Shown one piece after another: positions 26,368 to 39,325 of a stretch of 64,000 nt of DNA (position 1 is its first letter; each line of letters opens with the position of its first letter). Origin of the DNA: Hybos culiciformis (taxonomy: Eukaryota; Arthropoda; Insecta; Diptera; Hybotidae); the NCBI GenBank assembly GCA_964007475.1, contig OZ023275.1:26187052-26251051 (forward strand). The letters run 5' to 3'. The notes beneath the pieces are model-generated. The model did no database searches. It had not been told where the DNA came from and saw only the letters and a program-made list of their open reading frames with translations. The position numbers were made by a program, and so were the translations under genes.

Positions 26368-26984
26368 TAGTCTAAGAGCTCGCAACGTTTTTGGCACGTG
26401 ATTTTAGCAAGGCTCATTTTTTAAAATATTGTTAAATGCTACGGTGCAGGACCCATAAGGGTAGTCTGGCTGTCAGATGACGTTGCGTTTACCCGTGGGA
26501 GCAGATCCAGGTAGGTCAAAGAAAAAATGCAAAATTACGTGATAATAGCACGATTTCTAGTTATGTCACTTGTTTGTGCTTATTATATGAAATGTTAATG
26601 CATCATTGCCAGACGGTTTCGGAGTTGTTAAGATCGTGCCAGACCTTGATTTATAACAAAAAAAAACTTCAATTTCACGTCATTTTAGCAAGGCTGAAAT
26701 TTTTATATGTTATAGATTGGATCTTATATATACTACATCCAATTTGCCAGACGGAAATACCGTTGCTAAATGGATGCCAGACCTATGTCATTTAAAAGTA
26801 ATTTGTTTTTTTCATGTAATTTTGCATTTTTTTTACCTACTTGGTTCTGCTCCCACGGGTAAACGCAACGTCGTCTGACAGCCAGACTACCTTTATGCGT
26901 CCTGCACCGTAGTATGGAACATTATATTAAAAAATGAGCCTTGCTAAAATCACGTGAATTCTTACGTTGCGAGCTCTTGGACTA
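26368..26984. mobile_element. 617-bp foldback element with GCCAGAC modules
   Basis: The long terminal inverted repeats begin TAGTCTAAGAGCTCGCAACG on the left and, read inward from the right, TAGTCCAAGAGCTCGCAACG. The arms extend about 150-190 bp each with small differences; shared blocks include the AGCAAGGCTCATTTTTTAA region and CCCGTGGGAGCAGA. A CTA repeat on each side (26365-26367 and 26985-26987) fits a 3-bp TSD. The heptamer GCCAGAC occurs at 26608, 26638, 26746, 26776 and 26881, and inverted (GTCTGGC) at 26464. There is no coding capacity. The superfamily is unknown; a 3-bp TSD would be compatible with PIF/Harbinger-like mobilisation, but that is inference. Confidence 0.85.
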
Positions 26985-26995
26985 CTAGTTTGTAG

Positions 26996-29900
26996 GACAT
27001 AAAAATCTATTACACCATCAAGTTAAAAATTAGTAATAAGTAGTTATTCATACAAAATTATTATTAAAATTATAAAAAAAAAAAACGTTCATCAGAACTG
27101 GGAGTATTATCATATTCTAGTTTTTAAGTTTTGATGCATACCTGATGATCAAAAGAGATAAAAAAAAAATATTTTATTTTATAGATATAAAAAATGGAAA
27201 ATATTTTCATCGTTGCACTCACTATAAAATTATTTTCTAAAAATTTTTTCACCATAACAACAAAAGTATCCGGATTGTAAACTTTTGTTTGCAAAAATAT
27301 AAAAAATAAAAAATTTCTCCATTTTCGTAATATCTTTTTTTTTCTTTCAGTACTAAAGTTAACAATAGAAAAATCTAAAAGCAAAAACACAATGGATAGA
27401 AATTTAAAAATAAATATATATATACCTGTATATTTTTATGATTTTTGTAGAGGTTTGTTTTGTTATCTAGGATCAAAAATGATATTTTATTTTTTAACTT
27501 TCCTGCCTTTTCTTCAAACAAAATGAACAAAAAAGTCAGTAAAAAAATTTTTTTAAGGGTTCATGAGCAATATATGCATGTTTTTGTTTACTTGAAAGAA
27601 TTTTATGCACTGATGAAAATATAAGAGTTATAGGAAAAATTTAATTTGAAATGAATTTAAAAAAAAAAGTTATTTTGAAATTGTTGTATTTTTATTGAAA
27701 AATTTACAGAAATAATTTCTGATTAATTGTTAACACATAACGAATAAAATTATTTATTACTAATTATTCTAACTAGCTTTGCAAATATGGAACATGTATT
27801 TATATATATATTTGTTTTTCATCTTCAAAATGACATTATGATTTTGATAAAATGCAGGATTTCTCAAGGTCTTCAACGAGTTTCTATTATCTGTATAAAT
27901 ATGTATAAAGATAGACAAATAATGATCGGTTCAGTAATAGACAGACATCGTACTTTAATTACATCCCAAGTAATGTTGAATCTGAATTTAACGAGTATAT
28001 AATGGCTTTCGACTAATAAGAATCTACAGTTTTCATATTTTCCTATTATTATACAATAGTTTACTTAAATAAAACTAATAGATAATTTAAAACTTGTTTA
28101 GCAGGTAAATAATATTTATAAGTAATATTTTCATGCTTTGATTTAAAATAAGTTCATAGAAGTAAACTCAAAAACCCAAAAAAAAAATCCAAATATTTTT
28201 ATTACATTCTTTCATCAAAGGTATATAGGTACATACATAATAATTACTCTTACGTTCGTTTTTTTTGACGTAATTGTTATGAAAAAAAAATACATAAATT
28301 TAAAAATTTATTTTATAACTTGAGGAAACATAAAACTTTTACTGCTTTTCTATTAAAAAAAAATTATAAAACATTTATATAAAAATAAAAATTAATACGT
28401 AACTATGTAGTATTCAAAAATTTGTAAAAATTTTTAATTGAATAAGTTTTTCATTTGCAACAATTTCACATTTAATATTAATTGGATAATATGGGGAAAA
28501 AATTGAATTTATAATTTTTATTAAAAAATCGGTATGAAACTCGAGAGCCCTGGTCAAAAAGACGTTGTAGCAAAAAATAATACTTGGTTAACTTCTATGC
28601 TATCGAAACCAAAATAATAAATAATCGAAGGACCCTAGGATAAAAGAGTAAAATTTTTATCTACACATAAAATAAAGGAAAGAAAATAATATATTTTTTA
28701 ATTAACACGATCTTAGGGATATGTGGCACAATAATAATATTAATATTGACTGAGAAAAATTAATATTATATAATTATCGAACAAATTTTAATTAAATTAT
28801 TCAAATAATTTTTAAATCAAAACATTAATATTCTAATTCGCCCGTTTTCCAACAAAAATTAAAAAACAGAGCGTCCCGCACCACTAATGAACTAATGAAC
28901 TAACAACTAATGAACTGCCAAATCTGTTTGGAGTTAAAGGTTCCCAACCAGCCAAGGATCAGAATAATTTTTATATAAAATTTATTTTTTTTTATATTTT
29001 TTATCAAACCATCATCTGAATAAATTATTGACTAATGACTTAAAAAAACAAATTGTTAATAAATAAAAACAAATTTATAATCCAAAACTATTTTATTCAC
29101 ATTTTCTTTGTTAGTTATAATTTTATTTAACCCCTTAAAAATGGACAAAGAAACATAAGGTGGTAATTTCCATAAAAACTTATAGTAAAAACATAAGAAA
29201 AAATTCAAAAACAAAAACATGTCAGAAAATTATAATGCAACTTTAAGTTTTTATGACATTCACAATTATTATGTTTTCTGCATTTTAAACCCTAAAATAA
29301 AATGTATACAACACATTTATGTGAAAAATTTACTCAACAATGTTTTTGTAGAACTACAATTGAACCAATAATTTTAAATAAAAATTCATGAAATTGAAAT
29401 AAAATTATACACTTGATACAATTTTTATTGTTATTGTATAATATTCTTTTATCGTATTATATTAATATTAATTTATTATTTTTTTGTTCTATTTTTTCAA
29501 GGTATTTAAAATAAAAAAGAAAACCGATATGCTTCATGTTTGAATTCCAAATATTTTTTTTAGAATTGTCTACATTTTGACAACTTTTAGTGAAAACTCT
29601 AATGCTGCTCTTGATGTATTTGCATGTTAAAAGATTGAAAATTTTTTTCAAAAAATTTATTTAGTAATTTTTCAATTCAATAGTATTCTTTTAAAATATA
29701 TATGACTCAACTTGGTAAAAAAAATGAGTTAGTAAGTTAACAGTAGTTTTCAAAGAAGATCCGTGTTTATTTTAATGGAAAATTTAGCTAAAAATAGTTT
29801 ATTTGATATTTTATGTCATTTCTTTATCCTTAATATAGGAATTGATAGATTTTTTTTAATTGTGGCTTTTCTTTACATAGTTTAGCTATAATAGGTAAGT

Positions 29901-31180
29901 TGCAAGAATTTTCACAGACAAAAAACTTTATGAAGTAATGGAATTTAATATCTCCCTTTTGTAATCATTATATAAAATCAAAGTACACAAATTTGATATT
30001 TGTTATTAAGTAAAAATTATGTAAAATCATAATATTAATAGGTATTCGACCGTATCTATGTATGTAATTTTTTTTTTTTTTGAATTTAAAATTTGAGGAA
30101 TTAATAATAATTATTGTTGTCAAAAGTTTCATAAAATATATTTCAAAAAAATATATCTTCAAAATAAATTTGATGGTATAGAAATAGAATTAATAATAAT
30201 TTTTTTGGAGTTAAAAATAAACATTTTGTTAGTGAGATAGAGCAACGGTTTAGAGAGAGGTAAGTAAAAAAACACTGTGAAATTCGGAAAATATTATATT
30301 TTAAAAATTCCAAATTTATTTAACTTCCGTGAATATTTCACGGGTTTCGACTAGTTTTAACTATTATAGAAAATATATATATCTCGCAATCTCAACTTAA
30401 TTTATAGTTTATTTAATTTCTAAAAATACAATGTAACAATACATATTTCTGCATTTCACAAAATATAATTTTGATTTAATTCTTCAAAAATAACAATATA
30501 ATAGAATATCTTTTTGAAAAGAATTTCAATTTTGGAAATTATTTTGCAATTAGACTCAATTTAATATCAAAAATTTTGCTTATTTCCTACCAAAATGTTT
30601 ATTATGTACGTACCTTTATAATTTTGTTCTTTTTATTTGTTTATTATCTAAAAATATCATAAATTCGCTAAACGGAAAGAAAAATTTAATTATTTGTTGT
30701 TCTTTATGATGTACCTAATAAAAACTCTTATTAATTGTAAAATTTTAAATAAGAACAAAAATATTTAATGAATTGAAAGAATTAATAATAAAATGTGTAA
30801 CTATGGAATTAAAATATTAACCAGTTCTAGTTAATTGCAAAACAAAAAAATTCATTTATTTTTTCAAAAAGGCAATTATTGTTTATAATATAAATCTAAT
30901 AGCTTCAATATAAAAGTTCTAAATTAATTTAGGCAACCAAAAGCTAAAAAAACTAAATTATTAAACCCTTTCAGTACAAATTTAATGTTTTTTAATTTTA
31001 AAAAAAATCACGCCACTATTCTTATTGCTTCGATTGCGCTAAAACTGTTAATAATTTTTAATTATTTTGCGACATTTCTTAGTTATCGAATTGAATCAGT
31101 GTTTTATTAAATTTTCCTTAAGCATTAAATTTTTCTGATAATGTTTCTACTTATTCTGATAGGTGAAAGCTTATTAATTC
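26996..31180. other. AT-rich intergenic DNA
   Basis: No gene recognised. Short frames at 27124-27390, 27787-28002, 29457-29651 and 29968-30162 are low-complexity and unsupported. A tiny ACTAATGA tandem cluster lies at about 28881-28918. Confidence 0.5.
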
Positions 31181-31181
31181 T

Positions 31182-31563
31182 GTGACCACAAGTCATAACC
31201 GCTTAAGTCGAGTTAGGCGGTTATGATTTTATTATTCCAAACCTTTGGTCATATGATTCTACGTATACTCACAACGTTGCTAGATTTACAATTAAACTTT
31301 TTACAGCCAAAAACATAATAGCCTAAGTCGTTTTTAATCTCTCATGATTTTGGAATAACAGCTTAACTCTGATTATTTTTCAGAAATCAAAAAAAAATTC
31401 TTATCTTAAGTCTTTATTCCAACCAATCATTTTTTTTTTGTAATACTTAGGTTTTTTCCTAACTTAACTTTAGCCAATTTGAAACTTTAAAGATTTGAAA
31501 CTTTAAACTGCTCTCCTGAAAAGTAGCAAAATTGAGTTAGGCGATTATGTCTTGTGACCAGTG
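31182..31563. mobile_element. MITE-like inverted-repeat element ('CACAAGTCATAACCGC')
   Basis: The left end TGTGACCACAAGTCATAACC, continuing GC, faces the right end, which read inward is TGGTCACAAGACATAATCGC. The pair spans about 380 bp. Within the left arm, ATAACCGC and GCGGTTAT form an inner hairpin (31195-31225). CTTAAGTC/CCTAAGTC-like words recur inside. No clear TSD and no coding capacity were found. Confidence 0.7.
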
Positions 31564-31681
31564 AATTTATCATCTCTTTCATTCCGGAGTCAGTATTTAA
31601 TTATACAATGTTTGAGGAATTTAAAATATTTAATTGAATCCTGTTGATTTTTGCTCTTCACGTTAAGCTTATAAAAGCTAA

Positions 31682-31743
31682 AGATCAAAACTTGAAACAA
31701 TCATGAAGTTTAAGATTAAAACTTGAAACAATCATGAAGTTTA
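31682..31743. repeat. Tandem duplication, 31-bp unit x2
   Basis: Two adjacent copies of AGATCAAAACTTGAAACAAT followed by CATGAAGTTTA. They differ at one position (AGATC versus AGATT), consistent with a recent local duplication. Confidence 0.9.
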
Positions 31744-34700
31744 ATGAATGAAGAAAATTGTTTTTTATATTAAAATTTATTTTTCTATTTTTCTCAATTT
31801 AATACTATAAATTGAATTAGATTCGCGGTAAATTAAAAATTCTTGAATAATTATTGAATTATTTATTATTAAAACGTTGAATTTTCAAATATTTTTAAAT
31901 TTTTGTGTGAAACTTAATATTAGATCTCTTAAGCATTATTTTTAAGCCAAAAATCTGCGAAGGAATACATAGTGGATTAAATTCCTAAGTTCTAAAAATG
32001 TACAAAATATGGAACAAATCAGCCCAAAAAGTTAAAATAATTTTATTAAACGGGTATAATGAAATACCGATATTTCTATGTACACATCACAATATATGCA
32101 TATATAACGATCAATTTGATTTTATTAAATCAAATATATTTCATATAAAAACATAGTTGTTATATTTTTTTGAATTCATTCACAAAAATATAACAAAAGC
32201 TTTATGTTAATAAAAGTTTATTAACTTTGTTATCAAAAATATGACGGTTCACTTAGTTTATTATTACGTTTGACAATAAACTTTTTCTGACTTTTCAAAA
32301 AAAAAAAAAAAGAACAGGATTCGATTCAAAATTATTACTTTTTTATGTTGATTCAATTTTGACTAACAAAAGGATAAAACATTATCTACTCTTTTTTTTT
32401 TTTTACTTTCATGTACGTTTCATACAAAACACAATAGATATACCTATATATGTATATAAATGAAAAATGAATGAAATTTACGATTTTTAAGTTAAAAGCA
32501 TAAATTCAGAATATAATAACACTATATTTTCACAATTTTCCCAATTTCCTGAACACAAAATGATTTCTCATTTGGTTAAACTTTTTAAATTATTTTTTAA
32601 TTTCCTTTAACTTATTATTTTACAAGAGTTCTTTTTTTTTAAGATTAACGTATTAAAAGTTTGTTCTTGACATCACAATAATGTTACCGGAATTATCAGG
32701 TATCGTATATACCTATTGTATACAAGGAATGATGGTACATAGAAATATTTTCTATTTCTAAGTATGATAACAATATTTTCGAATTTTTATTTTAGAACCT
32801 CAAAAATATTTCTTATTATTATTACAAAAAGAAGCACTGTTATAAAGACAATTATTTTTTAAGGAAAAAGTTTAATTTTGTCACTTACTTAATTTGAATA
32901 ATTTCAATATAGTACATAGTACAGCTTGAAAAACTTTTTTTTTTATGGATGCCCAAAAAGACGTCCTCTCTCTTCCCAGGTTAAAATTATTAATTATTAT
33001 TAAATTATTAAATATTCAAAATATGTATTCTTAATTTAAATTTTTTTGATTAATTCATTTTCATTATTGTTGAGTTAATTTCAAATATTTTCTACTATAT
33101 ATTTCGTCCGTCATTGATGATTGATAAATAGAAATTATAATTAATTTTTAAAGATAATTCGATAGTCCTTGTATTGAAGCAAAAAAATCTTATACATATA
33201 ATGTTAAATACATTAAACTGTCTTATGCCTTTTAAAAACTACAATCCTAAACATAATGTTCAAGTGCAGAAGAACATGTTTTGAAAATCGACTGGACAGA
33301 CTTTATTAAATAATTACAAAAAAAAATAAAAAATTCAAATTTTTTTAATATTTTTTCTATTAACAAACTTAATTTCATAAAATTATCAACTACAAAAATC
33401 CTAGTAAAAAAATAGAAAAATATGGGTTTGAAACCGCTGTAAAAGAAAATATAAAATCATTGAGCAAGAACATGTTTTCGCGAGAATAATGTTCTTGTTC
33501 TTCTTTTTTTTTTACTATGGAAAAATTACTTCGAAAACAAAACATGTTTAACTGTTACCTATAGTTTGACCAAGGCATATTAATTGTATTTTAAAAATTT
33601 ATTTTTTAAATAAATTTCCATTCAATGTAATGAACACTTATTCCACACTTAAGTATGTATAATATATAATATATAATAATATTTCGACTTAAAATTAATG
33701 TTAAAAATCTTGAAATATACTTAAAATCTAGTGTAATCTTCCTTCAAAAAAATAAAAAAAAATAATTTATGTTTATGAAATTGCAATAATACTCTATTTT
33801 ATTATAAAAAAATATATTTTTTCTATTCTTAACTAAAATTATTTAACAATTTTGGTAAATAAAATTTTCAATCCTTTTTATCCTTTTTTATCCTGTATAT
33901 AAAAAAAAAATTATATGCAAAATTCATTGAATTGAGAAAAACACCTTGACAAAAGCCTAACTATGAAAAATTTATTCACCGTTATTTTCCTTAAAAATAA
34001 TAATAATAATAATAATAAGAAAGAAAAATGAAAAGCATCAGGAAATTTCTTTTACTGGTTTCAACAAAATTCAATTTTTTGGAAACTTTATTGACAAAAG
34101 AGAGAAAAAAAAAAAATTAAAATGAAATAAAATAAAATACAGTACAGCTTTTATGGATTCTGAACTGAATGGAAAATATTTTATGTAAAAATTTTTTTAG
34201 CACAAAAGGAAAAAAAAATAAAAAAAATAAAATTAAATAAAAAATATGAAAAGAAAAAAAAAAATGCCCAAAGGTTTTATTTCAATGATTTTCCTTCGAA
34301 TTTTCTAAAGATCTTATTTTTTTTTTCTTCTTATATATATACCTACCACCTACATAAATATTTACCATAGTATAATATGTACTCCTATATGTAATATATA
34401 CATAAGTATTTTTTTTTTTTTACTCAGTAAAACGCTATTATTAAAATATTTTTATGTGATTTCCTTACACTTTGGTGTATAAAATTTAATAATAATACCA
34501 ACTTTTTCTTAAATAAATAATATGTACCTATTTTTTTTTTTTTTTAGATTAAAGAATCGTTTTATTTCAATTTTTTACCCTAAGGACTTTTAGTACTCAT
34601 TTTTGAAGAAGAAAAGACTAAATTAGGTTAAGAAAACATTATAGAGGCTTAATATAGTTGCGATATTTCTTGAAAGTGGGTATATTATACATTATATATT

Positions 34701-35519
34701 AGATATATATTCATAATATATATAATTTTATATTTTATGCATTTTTTTTTTGTAAAATAAAAACGTCTTACAAAAAATAAAATTGAATAAATATATATTT
34801 GAATAATAATTCTTATATTCAGAATATATATACATAATAAATAATCAGAATGTCAAAATAGATCAAGTTTTAATTTCGTTTTTAAAGATTTAAAAGAACT
34901 ATAATATTAATCTTATCTATAGTGTTTTATCAAGATATTTTTTTGAAGTATAATTAAATTAATAGAAAAATATCTTAAAAGAAAGACCTTTCAATAATTA
35001 TGGTATATTTATTATAAAAAAAAAATTAATTTATTATTATCTACAAATAAATAAGGTACTATATCTGTCCTGATTATTTTGTAATAAAGCTGTCTCCAAG
35101 TTAGACAATATAAAATGAAAATTATACATTAAAAAAATTGATTGTATCAAAGAAATACATGCAACTTAATAGAACTAGCTTCATTCATTTAATATTATTT
35201 AATTAGAAAATGTAAAGTTAATTAAATAAATAAGACAAATACCAAAAATAAAAATAATGAAGCTAATGACGAATGATTTCTTCTAGAATTATCCTTACTA
35301 CTACTATATATCTTATTTTTGTTTTGAGTGTGACTGAATTTTTATTTTTAAACAATATTATATATTTTCTATATTAAATATTATGTATTTACAAAATTTT
35401 AGTATAGTGCATAAAATTTATAATCTAATTGCCCGTATTACTTAAGATAAGAAAAGAAAATAAAAAAAAATATTATGATTCTTGTTTTGAAATAACATTA
35501 TCTACCATTATGTTTTTAT
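31744..35519. other. AT-rich intergenic DNA
   Basis: No coding blocks, RNA genes or inverted-repeat elements were recognised, apart from an (AAT)n microsatellite. The 3' edge is the insertion site of the LINE that follows. Confidence 0.5.
33991..34018. repeat. (AAT)n microsatellite
   Basis: About nine tandem AAT units, directly visible. Confidence 0.9.
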
Positions 35520-35548
35520 TATGTTTCTAAATTTTTTTTTTTTTTTTT

Positions 35549-35867
35549 AAATTTCTTTTATTGATCTAATAAAAATTAGCATATTTAGTATTTTTACAAA
35601 AAGAAATATAAAACTAGAATTACTTAAATTATTAATGTTACTTATGACCTGGGGTCTAGGTTCTTAAAGTAATTTGCTATATGTAATTTTAACGTTTGGT
35701 CTAAATTATTTTTCTTTTATTTAGTAGAATACAGAATTTTATGGTTATTCTTATGCATTATTTGTTGATATGTTCAATTTTTTGAAAAAGATAAAAAAAC
35801 AAAAATTTATGATAATATTTTGGGGAGGATAAAACTTAAATGCGAAACTTAGATACTAGGGTGAAAA

Positions 35868-35898
<31 letters not shown>

Positions 35899-36070
35899 TA
35901 TATACATAACAAAATAAAAAAAAAAAAAATAAAACTGAAGAAAAAAAAACAAAACAAATATTCATTTTATGTTATGACTAAGATGAACTTAAATGTAAGG
36001 CTTAATTCCTAGGATAGAAGGTTCATAACAAAAATAAGAGAAAAGAAACAAAAAAAGAAAAAAACGAACT
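35549..36070 (-). repeat. LINE 3' UTR with degenerate internal repeats
   Basis: On the plus strand, similar words recur: GATGAACTTAAATGTAAGGC...CCTAGGATAG near 35980-36016, and GGATAAAACTTAAATGCGAA...CTAGGGTG near 35827-35864. A weaker third (GGGGTCTAGGTTC) lies near 35651-35663. A 28-nt A run with flanking A-rich blocks (35865-35955) is poly-U in the element's RNA. Repeated 3' UTR modules are known in several LINE families; here they are degenerate. Confidence 0.55.
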
Positions 36071-39000
36071 TTATGTCTGATTTTGGTTGTTATCTGTATT
36101 AGTCGTCCACCAATATGTCCTTTTTTTTCTTTTTAATTCTTTTAGAGGAACATAAGCATCGTATTTAAAATAATGTGAAAAAAATTGATATGTTGAATTA
36201 TTGTAAAGAATTCTTTTGTCCGAAGCGTGTCGTATGTAGTGGTATATTATAGGTATCTTGTTTAAATCCATTATGTAATTATTTTCAATTAGGTAAATGA
36301 AGCCTACTGGAGGAATGAAACCAGTAGTCAACGAGTTTCGTATGTAGTTTTCGTCTATATGAGCAAGTTGTCTTATCAGATTATTGTCTATTGAGATAAT
36401 ATTATTAAAGTGTCTAGCTGTGATGTCAATAACAAAATGATCTATTTTTCTAGTTTTGGCTTCTTCGTATAGTACTTTATTAGAGAAGTAATGATCAGAA
36501 TTAGCTTTCCTATATAGGCTTGTGCAAGCTCTTAAGCATTTTCTTTCTAGAACTCTTAATTTTTCCATTATACTTGAACTAATATTATACCACACTGGGC
36601 ATGCATAAGTTAATATTGGTCTTATTAGGGAAAGATAGCATATTATTTTAACTTGCGGGTTAAGAGATTTAGAGAAGAATAGGCTTTTTAAGCTCATAAA
36701 AGCTTTTTGTCCTTTTCTAATTTGTATTTTGATGTGTTCATGAAAATTTAAATTGAAGCTTAGGTTGACTCCTAGATAGGTAACATTTCTTTTTCCTATT
36801 ATTTTTATATTATTGGGTGCTGTTATATGGAACTTTCTCCAATTTTTCTTTATATTATAGTTGACTTTATCATAGGTATTCCTAAATAGTATAGTTTCGC
36901 ATTTGTTGTAGTTAATTTTCATTTTCCAAATTTTACAAAGCTCTATGATAAAGTCGAAAATTTCTTGCAGGTGTCGTTGTGCTAAAGTAGCTTTTGAACT
37001 GGGAGAATATATGGTTAAATCATCAGCGAATGCTATACTACATTTTTGCCCTAAATTTCGTTCTAGAGAGATAAGTACTTCGCTAAAGTAAATATTAAAA
37101 AGAATAGGTGAAGTAACTGTGCCCTGTTGGAGTCCATTTTTGATACTAAATGTGTGACTGGATTTTTCAGTACCAATGATTACTTTAAATTTTTTGTTCA
37201 ATATCATATCTTCAATTATTTTTATTAGATGTGAGGGAAAATTATAGATAATAAGTTTATAAATAAGGCCTTCAAGCCACACCGTATCAAAGGCTTTTTC
37301 TAGATCGATTAAGCATACACCAACGCATTTATTTGCGTTAATATGTGAGCATATATTTGATGTTAAATTATTTATTGCGTGGACTGTACTGTGCTTGAAT
37401 CTAAAACCGAATTGATTTTCAGGTATTATGTTTTTTTCATTAACAATATTCAGGATCTGATCATATAAAAACATTTCAAGTATTTTGCTAAGGTTTGGTA
37501 ACAGGCTGATGGGCCTGTAGCTATTACAATCCGTGGGTTTTTTACCCGGTTTTTTTATAGGCAATACTAGAGCTGTTTTCCAGTGGTTAGGAAAGTACGA
37601 GTTATTGATAGCGTTATTATATATTTTACAATATTCAAGTAGAATTATATCAGGAAGATTTTTTATTATTAAGTTAGAGATATTATCTGTCCCTGAGGAT
37701 TTTTTATTTTTCAAAGAATTTATTTTAGCTTTTAGTTTTTCTAGATTGACAAAGAATCTAAAGTTAGAGTTAGATCTTGAAGGATTAGTAGCTAAATTAT
37801 TATTAGAAAAATTTGTAATTTTCATGTGTGAATTAGAACTAGCCTTAAAATTTTGAATTTTATTATTAACCTCATTTTCCATTGGGGAGGGGGGAGCAAT
37901 GTTGTTCATATGATGTATTGTTTCAAGATGACAACCCATAACATCCAAAATATCGCTAGGTTTAGTTATTAGAAAATTGTTTCTATCAGATTTTAGTGAT
38001 TGAGGGATTAGACCCGTTTTACTGATGAAGTTTGTATCACTTTTTGGTATATTGATTTGTTTAATATTATTAAGCGTATTTTTTTTATAAATCTTTTTAA
38101 TTTCAGAAAACATGTTTTTCGAGTCCGAAGGTTGAATTTTTGTGATTCTATTCTTCCAGTAATTATTAATAGAATTATTGATTTGAATCTTAATAAGAGT
38201 ATTTATATTTTTTAGAATTGATTTAAGTCTATTTATGTCCGGGCTGTTATAATTTAATGTGGTCGAGTATTTTGAGTGAATAGAGGATAATATTTTATTT
38301 TTGTAGGTTTTCAATTTGTTTATAATGATGTTATTATATTTTTCTAGCATATTGCCTTTTTTGTATTTTTTGACAGAAGTTTTAATAGCATTCTGTATAA
38401 TTTTTTCTAAAGTTATTATGTGTTCATCTATTTCACTATTTTCTAGATTTCTATTGTTAGGCATATATATATTAGGTTGATTTTGAAGATTAGTTATATT
38501 TTTTTTAATAGTTTTTTGGAATTTAGACCAGTTAGCAGTATTGTAGTTGAACTGTGACTTATTACTATTAATCTCTTCGATATAATTGAAGTTGCTACTA
38601 ACTTTAAGGGTTGACCAGAGGGCATTGTGGTCGCTATCAAAAGGTAAGGTATTAAGCTTGTTGGTTGATGTTGTTTCAAGTACCAGTCTACTGTCAGCTA
38701 TACATAAGTCCAGGTAAGAATTAGTGCGTGGGTATGTAGGTATACTTGAGCTATAAAGTTTGATTTTAAATTGTATCTGATTGGAGGTAACGAAGTTATT
38801 TAAAGTGTACCCTCTAGTGTTACAAATAGTATTTGACCAGTTCGTATGTTTGGCGTTCAAATCACCCATCATTACGTAAAAATTGTGAAGATTATCTAAG
38901 TTTAGTATTTCAAATATTCTATTTAAATTATTTCTAAATTCAGTGCTATTATGTGTTGGAGAGTAAACAGAGATGAAATAAATTTTTTGATTATCTTTTA

Positions 39001-39325
39001 ATTTTAGAGAAATTGCACTCAATTCTATAGCTTGGAATTTGCTGAATTCATTTTCTGAAATTTCTATGAATTTAATAGTTTTTTTAACTAATATTGCAGT
39101 GCCCCCTCCTCTAGCAGCATTATTACGATCATTTCTTACTAGATTGTAATTTTCGAACTCTATTGATAGTTTAGGTTAAAGTTTCGTTTCACATAGTAAG
39201 ACTATATCCGGGGAATGTGTTTTGAGAAAATGAGAAAAAGCCAAACGTTTTCTTATGGAAATTAATGAATTAATATTTAGACTAACTAATTTTAATTTGT
39301 TCTTATCATTTAAGGTATTAGTCAT
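36071..39325 (-). pseudogene. LINE ORF2: AP endonuclease plus reverse transcriptase, one nonsense codon
   Basis: The frame starts at the ATG overlapping the ORF1 stop (MTNTLNDKNKLKLVSLNINS) and would encode about 1084 residues. A single TAA at 39176-39178 (codon 50, after LLCETKL) interrupts it; the next in-frame ATG is at 39022, leaving 983 open codons. Endonuclease signatures are LNINS, GDLNAKHTNW and the DSDHNA motif. RT motifs are YRPISLLPNLSKILE, QFGFRFKHSTVHAIN, LIDLEKAFDTVW, NGLQQGTVTSPILF and catalytic FADD. Downstream are PVWYNISSS and a basic KELKRKKRTYWW tail. No RNase H domain is evident, as expected for jockey. The nonsense removes the N-terminal endonuclease motifs, so this copy is probably inactive unless the stop is an assembly error. 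Confidence 0.93.

Noticed and set aside
37533..37856. Plus-strand hydrophobic frame within the LINE
   Set aside because: Antisense shadow of the RT region; hydrophobicity follows from AT-rich complement.
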